Positions 17,824-26,854 of a stretch of 64,000 nt of DNA are shown here, piece after piece. The notes beneath the pieces were generated by a model, which was not told where the DNA came from, made no database searches, and saw only the letters and a list, made by a program, of their open reading frames with translations. Numbering within the stretch: the stretch's first letter is position 1; every line of letters begins with the position of its first letter. The position numbers and the translations under genes are program-made. The DNA comes from Kordia sp. (GTDB lineage Bacteria > Bacteroidota > Bacteroidia > Flavobacteriales > Flavobacteriaceae): the NCBI RefSeq assembly GCF_022447245.1, contig NZ_JAKVBC010000027.1, positions 1 to 64,000 on the forward strand, in the 5' to 3' direction.

Positions 17824-19067
17824 TGCAGCAGGTTTTAGTCATCGGTTACGTTTGGCCAGAGCCAAATTCTTCTGCAGCAGGAACGCGAATGTTGCAATTA
17901 TTAAAACTTTTTCGATCGCAAGATTGGAAAGTGACTTTTGCATGTCCAGCAGTAAAAGGAGAATTTTGTTATGACTTACGTCAGATGGATATTGCATCAA
18001 AAACCATTCAGATTAACGATCCTAGCTTTGACGAATTCATAAAAAAAATGAAGCCAACTATTGTACTGTTTGATCGTTTTATGATGGAAGAACAGTTTGG
18101 TTGGCGTGTCACTGAACACTGTCCAAATGCATTGCGAATTCTAGATACAGAAGATTTACACAGTTTACGAAAAGCAAGACATCAAGCACTAAAAGATGGA
18201 AACGATTTTCATATAGATCAACTAAAAAGATATAACCTTGCTCAGCGAGAAATTGCCAGTATTTTACGTTGTGATATTTCATTATTGATTTCAGAAATAG
18301 AACACGATATTTTAATTAATGACTTTAAGATTGATGCTTCCTTGTTGGTATACATTCCATTTATGGTGGAAAAATTATCAGAAGAACATATAGCCACGTT
18401 GCCAAGGTTTGAAGAACGACAACATTTCGTCACTATTGGAAACTTTTTGCATGCGCCAAACCGCGATTTGGTAGAATATCTAAAAAAAGATGTATGGCCA
18501 ATCTTACGGAAAAAATTGCCCAAAGCAGAAATGCATGTCTATGGTTCCTATGCCAAAGAGCATAACTTACAATTGAATCAGCCAAAAGAACGCTTTTATG
18601 TAAAAGGAAGAGCAGATAGCGCAGCCGAAGTCATTTCGAAAGCAAGAATAGTATTAGCGCCATTGCGTTTTGGTGCTGGACTCAAAGGAAAGTTTATTGA
18701 TGGAATGCAAAACGGAACACCTTGTGTAACTTCTTCCATTGGCGCAGAAGGTATGCATGGAGATTTCCCTTGGAACGGAATTATTTCGGACGATATAGAA
18801 ACCTTAGTGACCGAAACTGTAACATTATATACGGACAAAAATCGTTGGTTGCAAGCGCAGCAAGATGGTTTTGTAATTTTAGAAAACCGCTATCAAAAAG
18901 AGCAGTTTCAGCAACAACTTTTAGGTAAAATAAAAAATACGCAAACGCATTTAGAAACACATAGAATACAAAACTTTTTTGGAAATCTATTACAATTGCA
19001 CAATACAAAAAGTACAAAATATATGTCGCTTTGGATCGAACAAAAAAATAAAAACAGCGAACAATAA
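17823..19067 (+). CDS. GT-B glycosyltransferase (GT4-like)
   Basis: 414 residues, cytoplasmic. The N-terminal Rossmann domain begins VLVIGYVWPEPNSSAAGTRM; the C-terminal domain has HFVTIGNFLHAPNRD, HVYGSYAKEH and the sugar-nucleotide region APLRFGAGLKGKFIDGMQNG with TSSIGAEGM. This is the usual retaining GT4-type layout without close kinship I can name. The start overlaps the GDPD stop, so translation is probably coupled. Acceptor unknown; a cell-surface glycan or glycolipid is plausible from the neighbours. Confidence 0.85.
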   Translation: MQQVLVIGYVWPEPNSSAAGTRMLQLLKLFRSQDWKVTFACPAVKGEFCYDLRQMDIASKTIQINDPSFDEFIKKMKPTIVLFDRFMMEEQFGWRVTEHCPNALRILDTEDLHSLRKARHQALKDGNDFHIDQLKRYNLAQREIASILRCDISLLISEIEHDILINDFKIDASLLVYIPFMVEKLSEEHIATLPRFEERQHFVTIGNFLHAPNRDLVEYLKKDVWPILRKKLPKAEMHVYGSYAKEHNLQLNQPKERFYVKGRADSAAEVISKARIVLAPLRFGAGLKGKFIDGMQNGTPCVTSSIGAEGMHGDFPWNGIISDDIETLVTETVTLYTDKNRWLQAQQDGFVILENRYQKEQFQQQLLGKIKNTQTHLETHRIQNFFGNLLQLHNTKSTKYMSLWIEQKNKNSEQ

Positions 19068-19081
19068 GTTTAAAAGTATTT

Positions 19082-19648
19082 ATGGAAATATTAATCATTA
19101 CAGCACCACCATACTCAGGAAAAGGAACACAATGTCAAATCATAAAAGATACACTACAGTTTGAACACATTTCCACTGGAGATCGATGTCGTTTGGAAAA
19201 AGAAAAAGAAACTGAAATAGGCAAGATATTGTCTGAATATGAAAGAAAAGGAGATTTGGTGCCTGATGCAATTATGAAAGAGTTGTTTGGTAATATTTTG
19301 GATGAAAATTGAGAACGTAAAGGCATCATACTCGATGGATATCCAAGAACAGTTCCACAAGTAAATTTGTTGGAATTAGTAACTTCTAAGAGCCTAGAAA
19401 TAGGTAAAGTATTAAATATTGAAGTCCCAAAAACTGAATTATTAGTAAGAGCTCAAAAACGAGCAGAAACTTCAACTAGAGAAGATGATAAGGATGTTGC
19501 AACACATAAAAAACGTATTAATGTTTTTGAGACTTCTACGAAACCTGCTATTGAACATATGAAATCGAAAATTAGTGTAGAAACTTTTGATGGTTTAGGG
19601 ACAATTGAGGAAATTACACAAAGAATTCAAACGAGTATTTCAAAGTAG
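19082..19648 (+). pseudogene. Adenylate-kinase-like gene with an in-frame TGA
   Basis: A 188-codon frame broken by one TGA at 19310-19312 and open on either side. Before it: P-loop APPYSGKGTQ, STGDRCR and the lid-side helix. After it: GIILDGYPRT (DGFPRT in standard enzymes), and RAETSTREDD-like LID residues. The order and spacing match adenylate kinase, but the P-loop and core Arg positions deviate from housekeeping Adk, so it was a divergent paralogue. The TGA leaves a 76-residue fragment without the DGYPRT and LID parts. The stop TAG at 19646 falls inside a short repeat (19645-19688). Most likely a recent pseudogene. Confidence 0.75.
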
Positions 19649-19688
19649 TTCTCAATACAATTTTCTATTGAAAATCACTCGGGCTGAT
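19645..19688. repeat. Short interspersed palindromic repeat (copy 3)
   Basis: GTAGTTCTCAATACAA followed by AAATCACTCGGGCTGAT, related to the copies at 1345 and 6369. It overlaps the last codon of the adenylate-kinase-like pseudogene. Confidence 0.5.
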
Positions 19689-19810
19689 ATTTTTAATTTG
19701 ATAATGTGAAGATATAGCAATGTTTTTATTATTCAATTACTTTTCATTTACAAATTGTCACACCAAGCCTAGTCAAGATGAACATCTAAAACCTGAAACC
19801 TATTACCTAA

Positions 19811-21091
19811 TCAATCATACATCAAATATTTAGCTCTGGTTTTTTTATAAGTCTCTAAACCTTCTTTCCAAGTTGCTTTAATTTCAGCTTCAGACATGCC
19901 TGCTTCAATTTGTGCTTGCAGTTTGTTGGTTCCTGCAAGTTTAGAGAAGAACTTATTTTTATTAAAAAACAATGTCTTTGGCGCGTATTCTTTATGTGTT
20001 TTGTAGAATTCTAACAACCATTTTAAATTGAGTTCTGACAAACGTGCTTCTTGTGTCAAATTATATCCATGACATTCTTTGCCATCGTGTTTTGGGTATT
20101 TTGCTCCAAAGTTTGGTTTTGGTGTAAAACTAAATCGGTGTCGTTTCAATATATATTCTGGCGTTCCAACAATTTGAAATTGCTTTTCAGTTCCGCGTCC
20201 TATACTAATGGGTGTTCCTTCAAACAAACACAAACTCGGATATAAATTAATTGATTGATCATTTGGTAAGTTTGGCGATGGTTTTATAGGCAAACTATAT
20301 ATTGTTTCATGCGTATAATTATCCATCGGAATCACCGTTAAATCACATTGTATTTTATTCTTTAACCAGCTTTCACCGTTGATCATTTTTGCATACTCAC
20401 CAATAGTCATTCCGTGTACAATCGGAATTGGATGCATTCCTATAAAACTCTTAAATTCTTTCTCTAAAATTGGACCATCCACATAATGTCCGTTCGGATT
20501 GGGTCTGTCGAGTACAATGACAGGAATATTAGCTTCTGCACAGGCTTCCATGACATAATGAAGTGTAGAAATATAGGTGTAAAAACGCACACCAACATCC
20601 TGTACATCAAAAATGACAACTTCTAAATTTTCAAGCTGTTTAGGAAAAGGTTTTTTATTCTTTCCATACAGCGAAATAATAGGTAATCCAGTTTTTAAAT
20701 CTTTTCCATCTTTTACAATTTCGCCAGCATCTGCTTTTCCACGAAACCCATGTTCAGGAGAAAAAACAGTTTTTACATCAACTTGTAATGCAACTAACGA
20801 ATCTACCAAATGTGTATAGGTTTTATCCGGTTTAAAAATAACACTTGTCTGATTGGCAACAATTCCAACACGCCTATTTTTAAGCTTAGTAAGTAGTTCG
20901 TTTGTTTTATTTGCACCAACGATAATTTCTTTCTGAGACAATTCTGCGGAAGCGTTATCATCTTTTACCATAGAAGAAGTACTAGCATCTGCAATATTTT
21001 GCACTTTTTGTTGTTCTTTAGCGCCACATCTTGTGAAAAATCCAATCAATAACAACAATAAAAATGTATTTTTGAAAAATCTATAAACCAT
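19811..21091 (-). CDS. namZ: NamZ-type exo-beta-N-acetylmuramidase (DUF1343), lipoprotein
   Basis: 426 residues with a lipoprotein signal (lipobox FFTRCGA). The DUF1343 domain has RRVGIVANQTSV, VKTVFSPEHGFRGKADAG, VVIFDVQDVGVRFYTYISTL, PVIVLDRPNPNG and INLYPSLCLFEGTPISIGRGT, all hallmark segments. Characterised members release MurNAc from the non-reducing end of peptidoglycan fragments. It acts in cell-wall recycling outside the cytoplasm. Its ATG (21091) is only 8 bp from the TTG start of the divergent permease gene, so each promoter must lie inside the other gene. Confidence 0.9.
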   Translation of the reverse strand: MVYRFFKNTFLLLLLIGFFTRCGAKEQQKVQNIADASTSSMVKDDNASAELSQKEIIVGANKTNELLTKLKNRRVGIVANQTSVIFKPDKTYTHLVDSLVALQVDVKTVFSPEHGFRGKADAGEIVKDGKDLKTGLPIISLYGKNKKPFPKQLENLEVVIFDVQDVGVRFYTYISTLHYVMEACAEANIPVIVLDRPNPNGHYVDGPILEKEFKSFIGMHPIPIVHGMTIGEYAKMINGESWLKNKIQCDLTVIPMDNYTHETIYSLPIKPSPNLPNDQSINLYPSLCLFEGTPISIGRGTEKQFQIVGTPEYILKRHRFSFTPKPNFGAKYPKHDGKECHGYNLTQEARLSELNLKWLLEFYKTHKEYAPKTLFFNKNKFFSKLAGTNKLQAQIEAGMSEAEIKATWKEGLETYKKTRAKYLMYD

Positions 21092-21099
21092 TCTTTAAT

Positions 21100-22341
21100 T
21101 TGAATTACGAGTTTTTTATTGCCAAACGTATTATTAAGGCAAAACAATATAAAAGTAGTGTATCGGCAACAATAATAAAAATCGCCATCGCAGCTATTGC
21201 TATTGGCATTGTTATGATGATGGTTGCGATTGCTACAGGAATGGGACTGCAAAAAACGATCCAAGAAAAAGTAGCCACCTTTAACGGACATATTCAAATC
21301 TCACATTTTGATAATAATAATTCGGAAGTTTCCTTGATGCCATTGGCTGTAGAAGACGACTTTTACAAAAACGTTACAGATGTTGAAGGTGTTAATCATT
21401 TGCAAGCGGTTGCGATTAAAGCAGGAATTATTAGAACAGAAAAAACGTTTGAAGGCGTATTGGCAAAAGGAGTTGGTGCAGATTATAATTGGAAGGCTTT
21501 TGAGGATTTTTTAACTGAAGGGCGATTTCCAAATGTTTCTGAAAAACGAGAAAATAGAGAAGTGCTAATTTCTGCTTACATGGCAAGACGTTTAGAACTG
21601 AAGTTAGGAGATACGTTTAAAACCTTGTTTTTAAAGGAAAATACTAGTGAAATTCCGAACGAACGAACTTTTGAAATTGTTGGAATTTACGATTCAGGAT
21701 TCCAGAAATTTGATGCCAACGTACTCTTGGTTGATATTCGTCACATACAACGTATGAATAAATGGAAAAATGGCGAAGTAGGAAACTATGAAGTTTTTAT
21801 AGATGATTTTGGAAGTATAGAAGAAAAAACAAACGAAGTATATCATGCTATTGCTTCTACTTTGGATACACAAAATGTTATCACGAAGTTTCCGTTTATT
21901 TTTGAGTGGATTTCACTGTTTGATGTCAATATATTTCTCATTATAGGTATCATTATTATTGTGGGAGGAATCAACATGATTACGGCACTTTTAGTATTGA
22001 TTTTGGATAGAACTCCTATGATTGGAATCTTAAAATCTCTAGGGAGTAGCGATTGGGACATTCGTAAAATCTTCTTGTATAATGCAGCATATTTGATAGG
22101 AATAGGATTGCTTTGGGGAAATGTTATTGGAATTGGACTTATATGGTTGCAAGATGCTTTTGGTTTTTTGACTTTTCCAAATCCGGAGCAATATCACACA
22201 ACCACTATTCCGATACATATTGAAATATGGCATATTGTAGCACTCAACATAGGAACATTGGTTTTGTGTGTATTGATGTTGTTACTTCCATCATATATCA
22301 TTACAAAAATTTCTCCTGTAAAGGCAATTAAGTTTCAGTAA
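21100..22341 (+). CDS. ABC transporter permease, LolC/FtsX (MacB-like) family
   Basis: 413 residues with four membrane helices: one near 20-40 (ATIIKIAIAAIAIGIVMMM), a long periplasmic domain, then three helices at the C-terminus (INMITALLVLILDRTPMIGILKSLGSSDWDIRKIF is the FtsX coupling-helix signature). In the lipoprotein-releasing or MacB type of system it works with an ATPase, which is not adjacent. The start is a TTG at 21100; the frame upstream is closed by TGA at 21073 with no ATG or GTG between. A terminator follows at 22423. Confidence 0.88.
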   Translation: MNYEFFIAKRIIKAKQYKSSVSATIIKIAIAAIAIGIVMMMVAIATGMGLQKTIQEKVATFNGHIQISHFDNNNSEVSLMPLAVEDDFYKNVTDVEGVNHLQAVAIKAGIIRTEKTFEGVLAKGVGADYNWKAFEDFLTEGRFPNVSEKRENREVLISAYMARRLELKLGDTFKTLFLKENTSEIPNERTFEIVGIYDSGFQKFDANVLLVDIRHIQRMNKWKNGEVGNYEVFIDDFGSIEEKTNEVYHAIASTLDTQNVITKFPFIFEWISLFDVNIFLIIGIIIIVGGINMITALLVLILDRTPMIGILKSLGSSDWDIRKIFLYNAAYLIGIGLLWGNVIGIGLIWLQDAFGFLTFPNPEQYHTTTIPIHIEIWHIVALNIGTLVLCVLMLLLPSYIITKISPVKAIKFQ

Positions 22342-22422
22342 AATCCAGCTTTTGAAGTAGAATATGTTATGGCTAATATCCTTAGAATTTGTAAAAAAGG
22401 AATAGTAAAAGGCGTTGGAATA

Positions 22423-22453
22423 TTAAAAGTCTATTAAATTAATAGACTTTTAA
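22423..22453 (+). terminator. Rho-independent terminator
   Basis: TTAAAAGTCTATTA and TAATAGACTTTTAA form a perfect 14-bp stem with a 3-nt loop, followed by ATTTTATT. It ends the permease gene. Confidence 0.75.
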
Positions 22454-22511
22454 ATTTTATTATGAAAATATCTACAGAGACTTTGTATCTTTGTCCACTC
22501 AACACATAAGA

Positions 22512-23873
22512 ATGGAATACGCAAATAACATATTAGAAACTATTGGAAATACACCTTTAGTTAAAATGAATGCCTTAGTAGAAGGCGTTGATGCTTTAGT
22601 ATTGGCAAAATATGAAACATTCAACCCTGGAAATTCTGTAAAGGATAGAATGGCTTTAAAAATGATTGAAGATGCTGAAGCAGATGGGCGCTTACAACCA
22701 GGCGGAACCATTATTGAAGGAACTTCAGGAAACACAGGAATGGGCTTGGCCTTAGCTGCTATTGTAAAAGGGTATAAGTTAATCTGTGTGATGGCAGACA
22801 AACAATCGAAAGAAAAAATGGACATTTTACGTGCCGTTGGAGCTGAGGTTATTGTGTGTCCAACTGCAGTTGAACCAGAAGATCCACGTTCGTATTATTC
22901 AGTATCAAAACGTTTGGGAGAAGAAACACCAAACTCATGGTATGTAAATCAGTATGACAATCCAAGTAACACCAAAGCGCATTATGAAAGTACAGGTCCT
23001 GAAATTTGGAAACAAACCGAAGGAAGGGTAACACATTTTATCGTAGGTGTTGGAACTGGTGGAACCATTTCGGGTGTTGGTAAATACTTAAAAGAACAAA
23101 ATCCGAATGTAAAAGTTTGGGGAGTTGATACGTATGGTTCTGTATTTAAAAAATATCATGAAACGGGTATTTTTGATGAAAATGAAATTTACTCTTATGT
23201 TACGGAAGGAATTGGTGAAGATATTTTACCTAAAAATGTAGACTTTAGTATCATTGATGGTTTTACAAAAGTAACAGACAAAGATGCTGCTGTATATACA
23301 CAACGATTGGCCAAAGAAGAAGGAATGTTTTTAGGAAATTCTGCTGGAGCTGCGATCAAAGGTGTATTACAACTCAAAGAACACTTTGGTAAAGATGATG
23401 TGGTTGTGGTTTTGTTTCACGATCATGGAAGTAGATATGTTGGAAAAATGTTTAATGACGATTGGATGCGTGAACGCGGTTTCTTAGAAGAAGAAATCTC
23501 TACGGCTGCTGATTTAATCAGAGGACATGCTGATAAGCCATTGGTCACTGTAAAAACAGGAGAATTAGTATCACATGCTATTGAGCGTATGCGTAAGTTT
23601 AAAATATCGCAAATTCCTGTAGTTGATACAGAAGGTATCGTAGGTTCTGTTGACGAAACATCACTTTTTACAAAATACATGGAAAACAAAGATATTGCAG
23701 ATACATCCATTGCTGATGTAATGCAAAAATCATTTCCGGTAGTACATAAAAATACACCGATAGATGAAATTTCAAAATTGATTACCAAAGATAATCAGGC
23801 TGTATTGGTAGATTTAGGTGAAAATAAGCATCACATTATTACCAAATATGATGTAATCAAAGGAATAGCATAG
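22512..23873 (+). CDS. Cystathionine beta-synthase / cysteine synthase with CBS pair
   Basis: 453 residues from the ATG at 22512 (a TTG 7 codons upstream is in frame). A PLP fold-type II domain has GNTPLVKMN, the Schiff-base lysine in NPGNSVKDRM, the phosphate loop EGTSGNTGMG and GVGTGGTISGVG. A C-terminal pair of CBS domains (about 335-453: SHAIERMRKFKISQIPVVD, DEISKLITKDNQAVLVDL) follows. It condenses serine or O-acetylserine with homocysteine or sulfide. The CBS pair makes cystathionine beta-synthase the more likely name. A single-gene unit between terminators. Confidence 0.9.
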   Translation: MEYANNILETIGNTPLVKMNALVEGVDALVLAKYETFNPGNSVKDRMALKMIEDAEADGRLQPGGTIIEGTSGNTGMGLALAAIVKGYKLICVMADKQSKEKMDILRAVGAEVIVCPTAVEPEDPRSYYSVSKRLGEETPNSWYVNQYDNPSNTKAHYESTGPEIWKQTEGRVTHFIVGVGTGGTISGVGKYLKEQNPNVKVWGVDTYGSVFKKYHETGIFDENEIYSYVTEGIGEDILPKNVDFSIIDGFTKVTDKDAAVYTQRLAKEEGMFLGNSAGAAIKGVLQLKEHFGKDDVVVVLFHDHGSRYVGKMFNDDWMRERGFLEEEISTAADLIRGHADKPLVTVKTGELVSHAIERMRKFKISQIPVVDTEGIVGSVDETSLFTKYMENKDIADTSIADVMQKSFPVVHKNTPIDEISKLITKDNQAVLVDLGENKHHIITKYDVIKGIA

Positions 23874-23899
23874 TTTTTATATATAAAAGAATGCGTAAA

Positions 23900-23931
23900 A
23901 AAAAGTCGAATAATTATATATTCGACTTTTT
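23900..23931. terminator. Bidirectional terminator
   Basis: AAAAAGTCGAATA and TATTCGACTTTTT around ATTATA, 13-bp stem, between the convergent genes ending at 23873 and 23945. Confidence 0.85.
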
Positions 23932-23944
23932 CATTTTTATAATA

Positions 23945-24280
23945 TTATACTGTGGTATCTTTGGTTTTAAAATCTGCTGCGAGTTTCTTATAGCGCTTTT
24001 CGAGGTTTCTATTATCAATCAATATAATTATTAATACTGAAAAGAAAATTAGAATAAAATAACCCAATACAGAATCTAATATTTCATCCTCGCTACTAAT
24101 ACCGCCGCCTATGATGCTATTATCGTCCGCGGCAATTCCAGGAGCAGTCATTATAACTTCATTTCCCGGTTCTAGCATTGTATTGAAATTAATTGCATTC
24201 GTGTAAGTGTGTTCGGTATTTGCTACCAACAAATTGAAAGTACATAAGAGAACCAATACTATGGTATATTTTAGTTTCAC
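23945..24280 (-). CDS. Small exported membrane protein
   Basis: 111 residues: signal peptide (1-20), a 55-residue acidic/glycine-bearing segment (AADDNSIIGGGISSEDE), one membrane helix (VLGYFILIFFSVLIIILI) and a short basic tail. No family recognised. It ends at the shared terminator and stands alone. Confidence 0.7.
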   Translation of the reverse strand: MKLKYTIVLVLLCTFNLLVANTEHTYTNAINFNTMLEPGNEVIMTAPGIAADDNSIIGGGISSEDEILDSVLGYFILIFFSVLIIILIDNRNLEKRYKKLAADFKTKDTTV

Positions 24281-24878
24281 GATTTAAATTTATAAAAAAA
24301 AACTCACAAAATTAATTTTAATGCCTGATTTTTAATCTCTTAAAAAAAACAGATGTCTTGTCATCTTATTCTGTAAAACATATTGACGGGCATTATACTT
24401 TACTTAGTATATGCTCATACCAATGACAAGATATTCACACTTTTGTTTAAAAAAACAAAAGTCAATGTATCTAAAAGAAAACAATCAAATCCTTTAAAAT
24501 TAGACTTTACGAAGTCTTTTTTAGTTTTTTGTTAAGTTCATTTACTATTTAGGACTAAAAAATCACAACGTGTTTTTAATAAAATATATTACGACAGAAA
24601 CAGTGGCTTAGGGGAAAGATTTTTTCTGTGTACCACATATATTTTATTGAAATTGGAATTAAAAAATTCCGCTCTTTGTTAAAACTCCTACAAAATAACA
24701 ATTTTTTTTCGAGATTATTGTAAAAAAATCTTGGATTAACTGCAAAGAAAGGAAGATTAATTGCATTTTTTAAGAAATTCTTTGTAAGAATCATGGATTT
24801 ATCAATGATTGTTTGTGATAAGGCATTTTGAAAGAACAAAGTAAGTAGTACTTTTATATATGTTTAAAATTTGTTCGT
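24281..24878. other. 598-bp gap with paired hairpins, possible small RNA
   Basis: Two plus-strand hairpins stand in the left half: ACTTTTGTTT-AAAA-AAACAAAAGT (24439-24462) and AGACTT-TACG-AAGTCTTTTTT (about 24505-24521), the second with a T run like a terminator. TTGACGGGCATTATACTTTAC (from about 24391) could be a promoter. The only open frame between is 28 codons. This fits a small RNA or leaderless mini-gene but nothing proves it. The right half (24540-24878) is AT-rich with no convincing gene. Confidence 0.35.
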
Positions 24879-25196
24879 ATGAAAATGTACATCTTACTCA
24901 AAGCATCTGTACCTGATGGTTTTGCACCTGTGATAGCGGCACATGCTTCCTTGGCTTGCTATAAAAAATATGAAGATGATGCAGACATGCAGCAATGGAT
25001 GCAAGGTATTTTTAAAAAAGTAGTCTGCAAAGTAAACGACAAAGAGTTTGAAAATGCCAAAAAAGAAGTCAAGCATGTTGTTTTGACCGAATCAGCATTG
25101 GACAACCAAGAAGTATGTATTGCTTTTTCCCCACGTACTGAATATTCTAAGCAGTTTCGATTTTTTAAAATGTGGTCGCCTTCATCAGAAGTATAA
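24879..25196 (+). CDS. PTH2-like protein
   Basis: 105 residues beginning MKMYILLKASVPDGFAPVIA, with AHASLACYKKYEDD, VVCKVNDKEFENAKK and HVVLTESALDNQEVCIAF. This follows the order of the PTH2 (peptidyl-tRNA hydrolase II) fold. The usual catalytic Lys/Asp layout is only partly visible, so activity is uncertain. Convergent with the propeller gene, sharing a terminator at 25197-25234. Confidence 0.65.
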   Translation: MKMYILLKASVPDGFAPVIAAHASLACYKKYEDDADMQQWMQGIFKKVVCKVNDKEFENAKKEVKHVVLTESALDNQEVCIAFSPRTEYSKQFRFFKMWSPSSEV

Positions 25197-25234
25197 CATA
25201 AACATCCCGAAAGTAAACTTCCAGGATGTTTATG
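25197..25234. terminator. Bidirectional hairpin terminator
   Basis: CATAAACATCC and GGATGTTTATG, an 11-bp stem between convergent genes. Confidence 0.65.
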
Positions 25235-25245
25235 TAAAGTATGAA

Positions 25246-26304
25246 TTAGTATTTTATAATTTTCTTTACTTCGTAGTTGTCTAGCTTTAAAAAGTATACA
25301 CCATTTGCTACAGTACTTAAATCTAGCTTATCTATACTTGCCAATTTTCCTTTCTTTATTTCTCTCCCATGCTGATCTGTTAAAGTAAAAGGAGTGTTTG
25401 TTTCCAATCCTGCAATTTGTATATAATCTTTGGTAGGATTTGGGTAATAGGTAAACTTTCTTGCGGAAGCTTCATCAACTCCTAATGTATTTAAGTCAAA
25501 TCGTACGACTCTTCCTCCAGTTTGTTCAGTAATATATAAGTTATTACCGTCCAAAACCATTCCCCATGGTGTTTGCGGTAAGGTTAAAAAAGGAAAAGGT
25601 ACAGGTGTGCTTTGCGAAGTATCTACTCTCGATACAGTATTATCTCCAGTTTGAGAAACATACATAATATCTCCGTCAAAAACGATGTGCAAAGCGCCAA
25701 CGTCCATCAATACTTCTTCAATAGTTGGTATCGGGTCTGTAACATTTATTTTAGAGACAGAACCGCTGTGTGTAAAGTACAATTCATCACCTTTAAAAGC
25801 GACTGCGTCAACAAGAGATCCTGAAATTTGTGTAACCACATCTACAGGTGTTGGATTACTTTGTGTAAGATCAACTTTAACAATTTTTAATTGATTACGA
25901 GAAGTAATATACATTTCATTATTTCTAAAGGCAATACCAACAGGCTGCACAACATTGACAACAACATCTGTTAAAACAGCAGACGGATCGGTAACATCTA
26001 TCTTAACTACTTTGTTGTTTGCTAGCATCGGAATGTATAAGTCATTTCCTCTCATTGCTAGATATACACCAAAACTTAAGTTGGGTAAATATTCCGTAGT
26101 AGCCGTAGTGGAAGTCTCTGAAAGGTCTTTTTTTCGGATAGACATATTCCCCACAGAACTAATAAATAAGTCGTTGTCTTTGATCGCAACTCCTACAGGA
26201 TTTAGAAGTCCCGTAGTGGCAACATTTTCGACTTCTTGTGCTGATAGCATTAACGACATCAATAAGCATACTGCAATGTAGATGCATGTGTAATTTTTTT
26301 TCAT
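25246..26304 (-). CDS. Secreted beta-propeller protein with T9SS sorting domain
   Basis: 352 residues from the ATG at 26304, chosen because the signal peptide (MKKNYTCIYIAVCLLMSLML) begins there; an earlier in-frame ATG lies ten codons upstream. The body has six or seven repeats of the type NDLFISSVGN...VVKVDLT, NNLYITEQTGGRVVRFDL, that is an NHL/SMP-30-like propeller. The C-terminus is a T9SS type A domain (FTYYPNPTKDYIQIAG to YEVKKIIKY). It is exported to the surface or medium. Ligand unknown; no catalytic residues stand out. Confidence 0.85.
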   Translation of the reverse strand: MKKNYTCIYIAVCLLMSLMLSAQEVENVATTGLLNPVGVAIKDNDLFISSVGNMSIRKKDLSETSTTATTEYLPNLSFGVYLAMRGNDLYIPMLANNKVVKIDVTDPSAVLTDVVVNVVQPVGIAFRNNEMYITSRNQLKIVKVDLTQSNPTPVDVVTQISGSLVDAVAFKGDELYFTHSGSVSKINVTDPIPTIEEVLMDVGALHIVFDGDIMYVSQTGDNTVSRVDTSQSTPVPFPFLTLPQTPWGMVLDGNNLYITEQTGGRVVRFDLNTLGVDEASARKFTYYPNPTKDYIQIAGLETNTPFTLTDQHGREIKKGKLASIDKLDLSTVANGVYFLKLDNYEVKKIIKY

Positions 26305-26466
26305 GGTAATGGTTTTAATGTTTGCTACCCACAAGGTAATCGGAATATGGAGGAAAATAGAAAAGTAGTATGTTGAATTTATAAATATTGAATACTCAAT
26401 GCTGATCTAATATCTTGATAATTAATTGTCTAAATTCAGGATACGGAATTCTTTAAGATATAAAAA

Positions 26467-26484
26467 AGCGAACTGAAGTTCGCT
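26467..26484 (-). terminator. Rho-independent terminator (AGCGAAC family)
   Basis: AGCGAAC-TTCA-GTTCGCT with TTTTTTA after it on the minus strand. It follows the frameshifted bacteriocin-like gene. The stem is the same as at 1043-1066. Confidence 0.75.
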
Positions 26485-26503
26485 ATTAAGGTTACATTAA
26501 CTG

Positions 26504-26724
26504 TTAATCATAATATCCTCCACTCTCATGCCATTTTGTTTTTAAAATAATAGGATGTTTATAATCAGAGCAAAAGAATGCGTTCATGCATTCACTATAG
26601 TCATCAGCGTTAGAGCACATATAATGAAAACTTTCACAAGGATCATCACTACCACCATTTATATCTAATTGGTCTTCTTTTTTAGCTCATTAACGCCATC
26701 AATTTTTAAAACAGATTTTAACAT
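26504..26724 (-). pseudogene. Bacteriocin-type GG-leader precursor with a frameshift in an A-tract
   Basis: From ATG 26724 the frame reads MLKSVLKIDGVNELKKK and stops at TAG 26665. One extra A in the A6 run (26677-26682 region) would continue it as LKKEDQLDINGG, then a 48-residue core with five Cys (SDDPCESFHYMCSNADD, SECMNAFFCSDYKHP) ending at TAA 26504. MLKSxLxxxGVxEL...INGG is the bacteriocin/double-glycine leader form, different from the MKKKNLK form of its neighbours. The core is otherwise fully open and followed by its own terminator, so the lesion is recent, reversible by slippage, or a sequence error. Confidence 0.75.
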
Positions 26725-26854
26725 AACAAATATTTTAAATTAATAATGATTCAAATGAATAGAAAAATACAAGTAACCACAACAAACATAGGTCGGTTTT
26801 TACAAATCCGACATCTAAAAAACTGTAATCAAAACAGTAATAACCATTTGAAAA

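Noticed and set aside
24576-24839. 87-codon minus-strand frame
   Set aside because: Low-complexity Phe/Asn/Lys composition as expected of AT-rich noncoding DNA, no family likeness and no regulatory signs.
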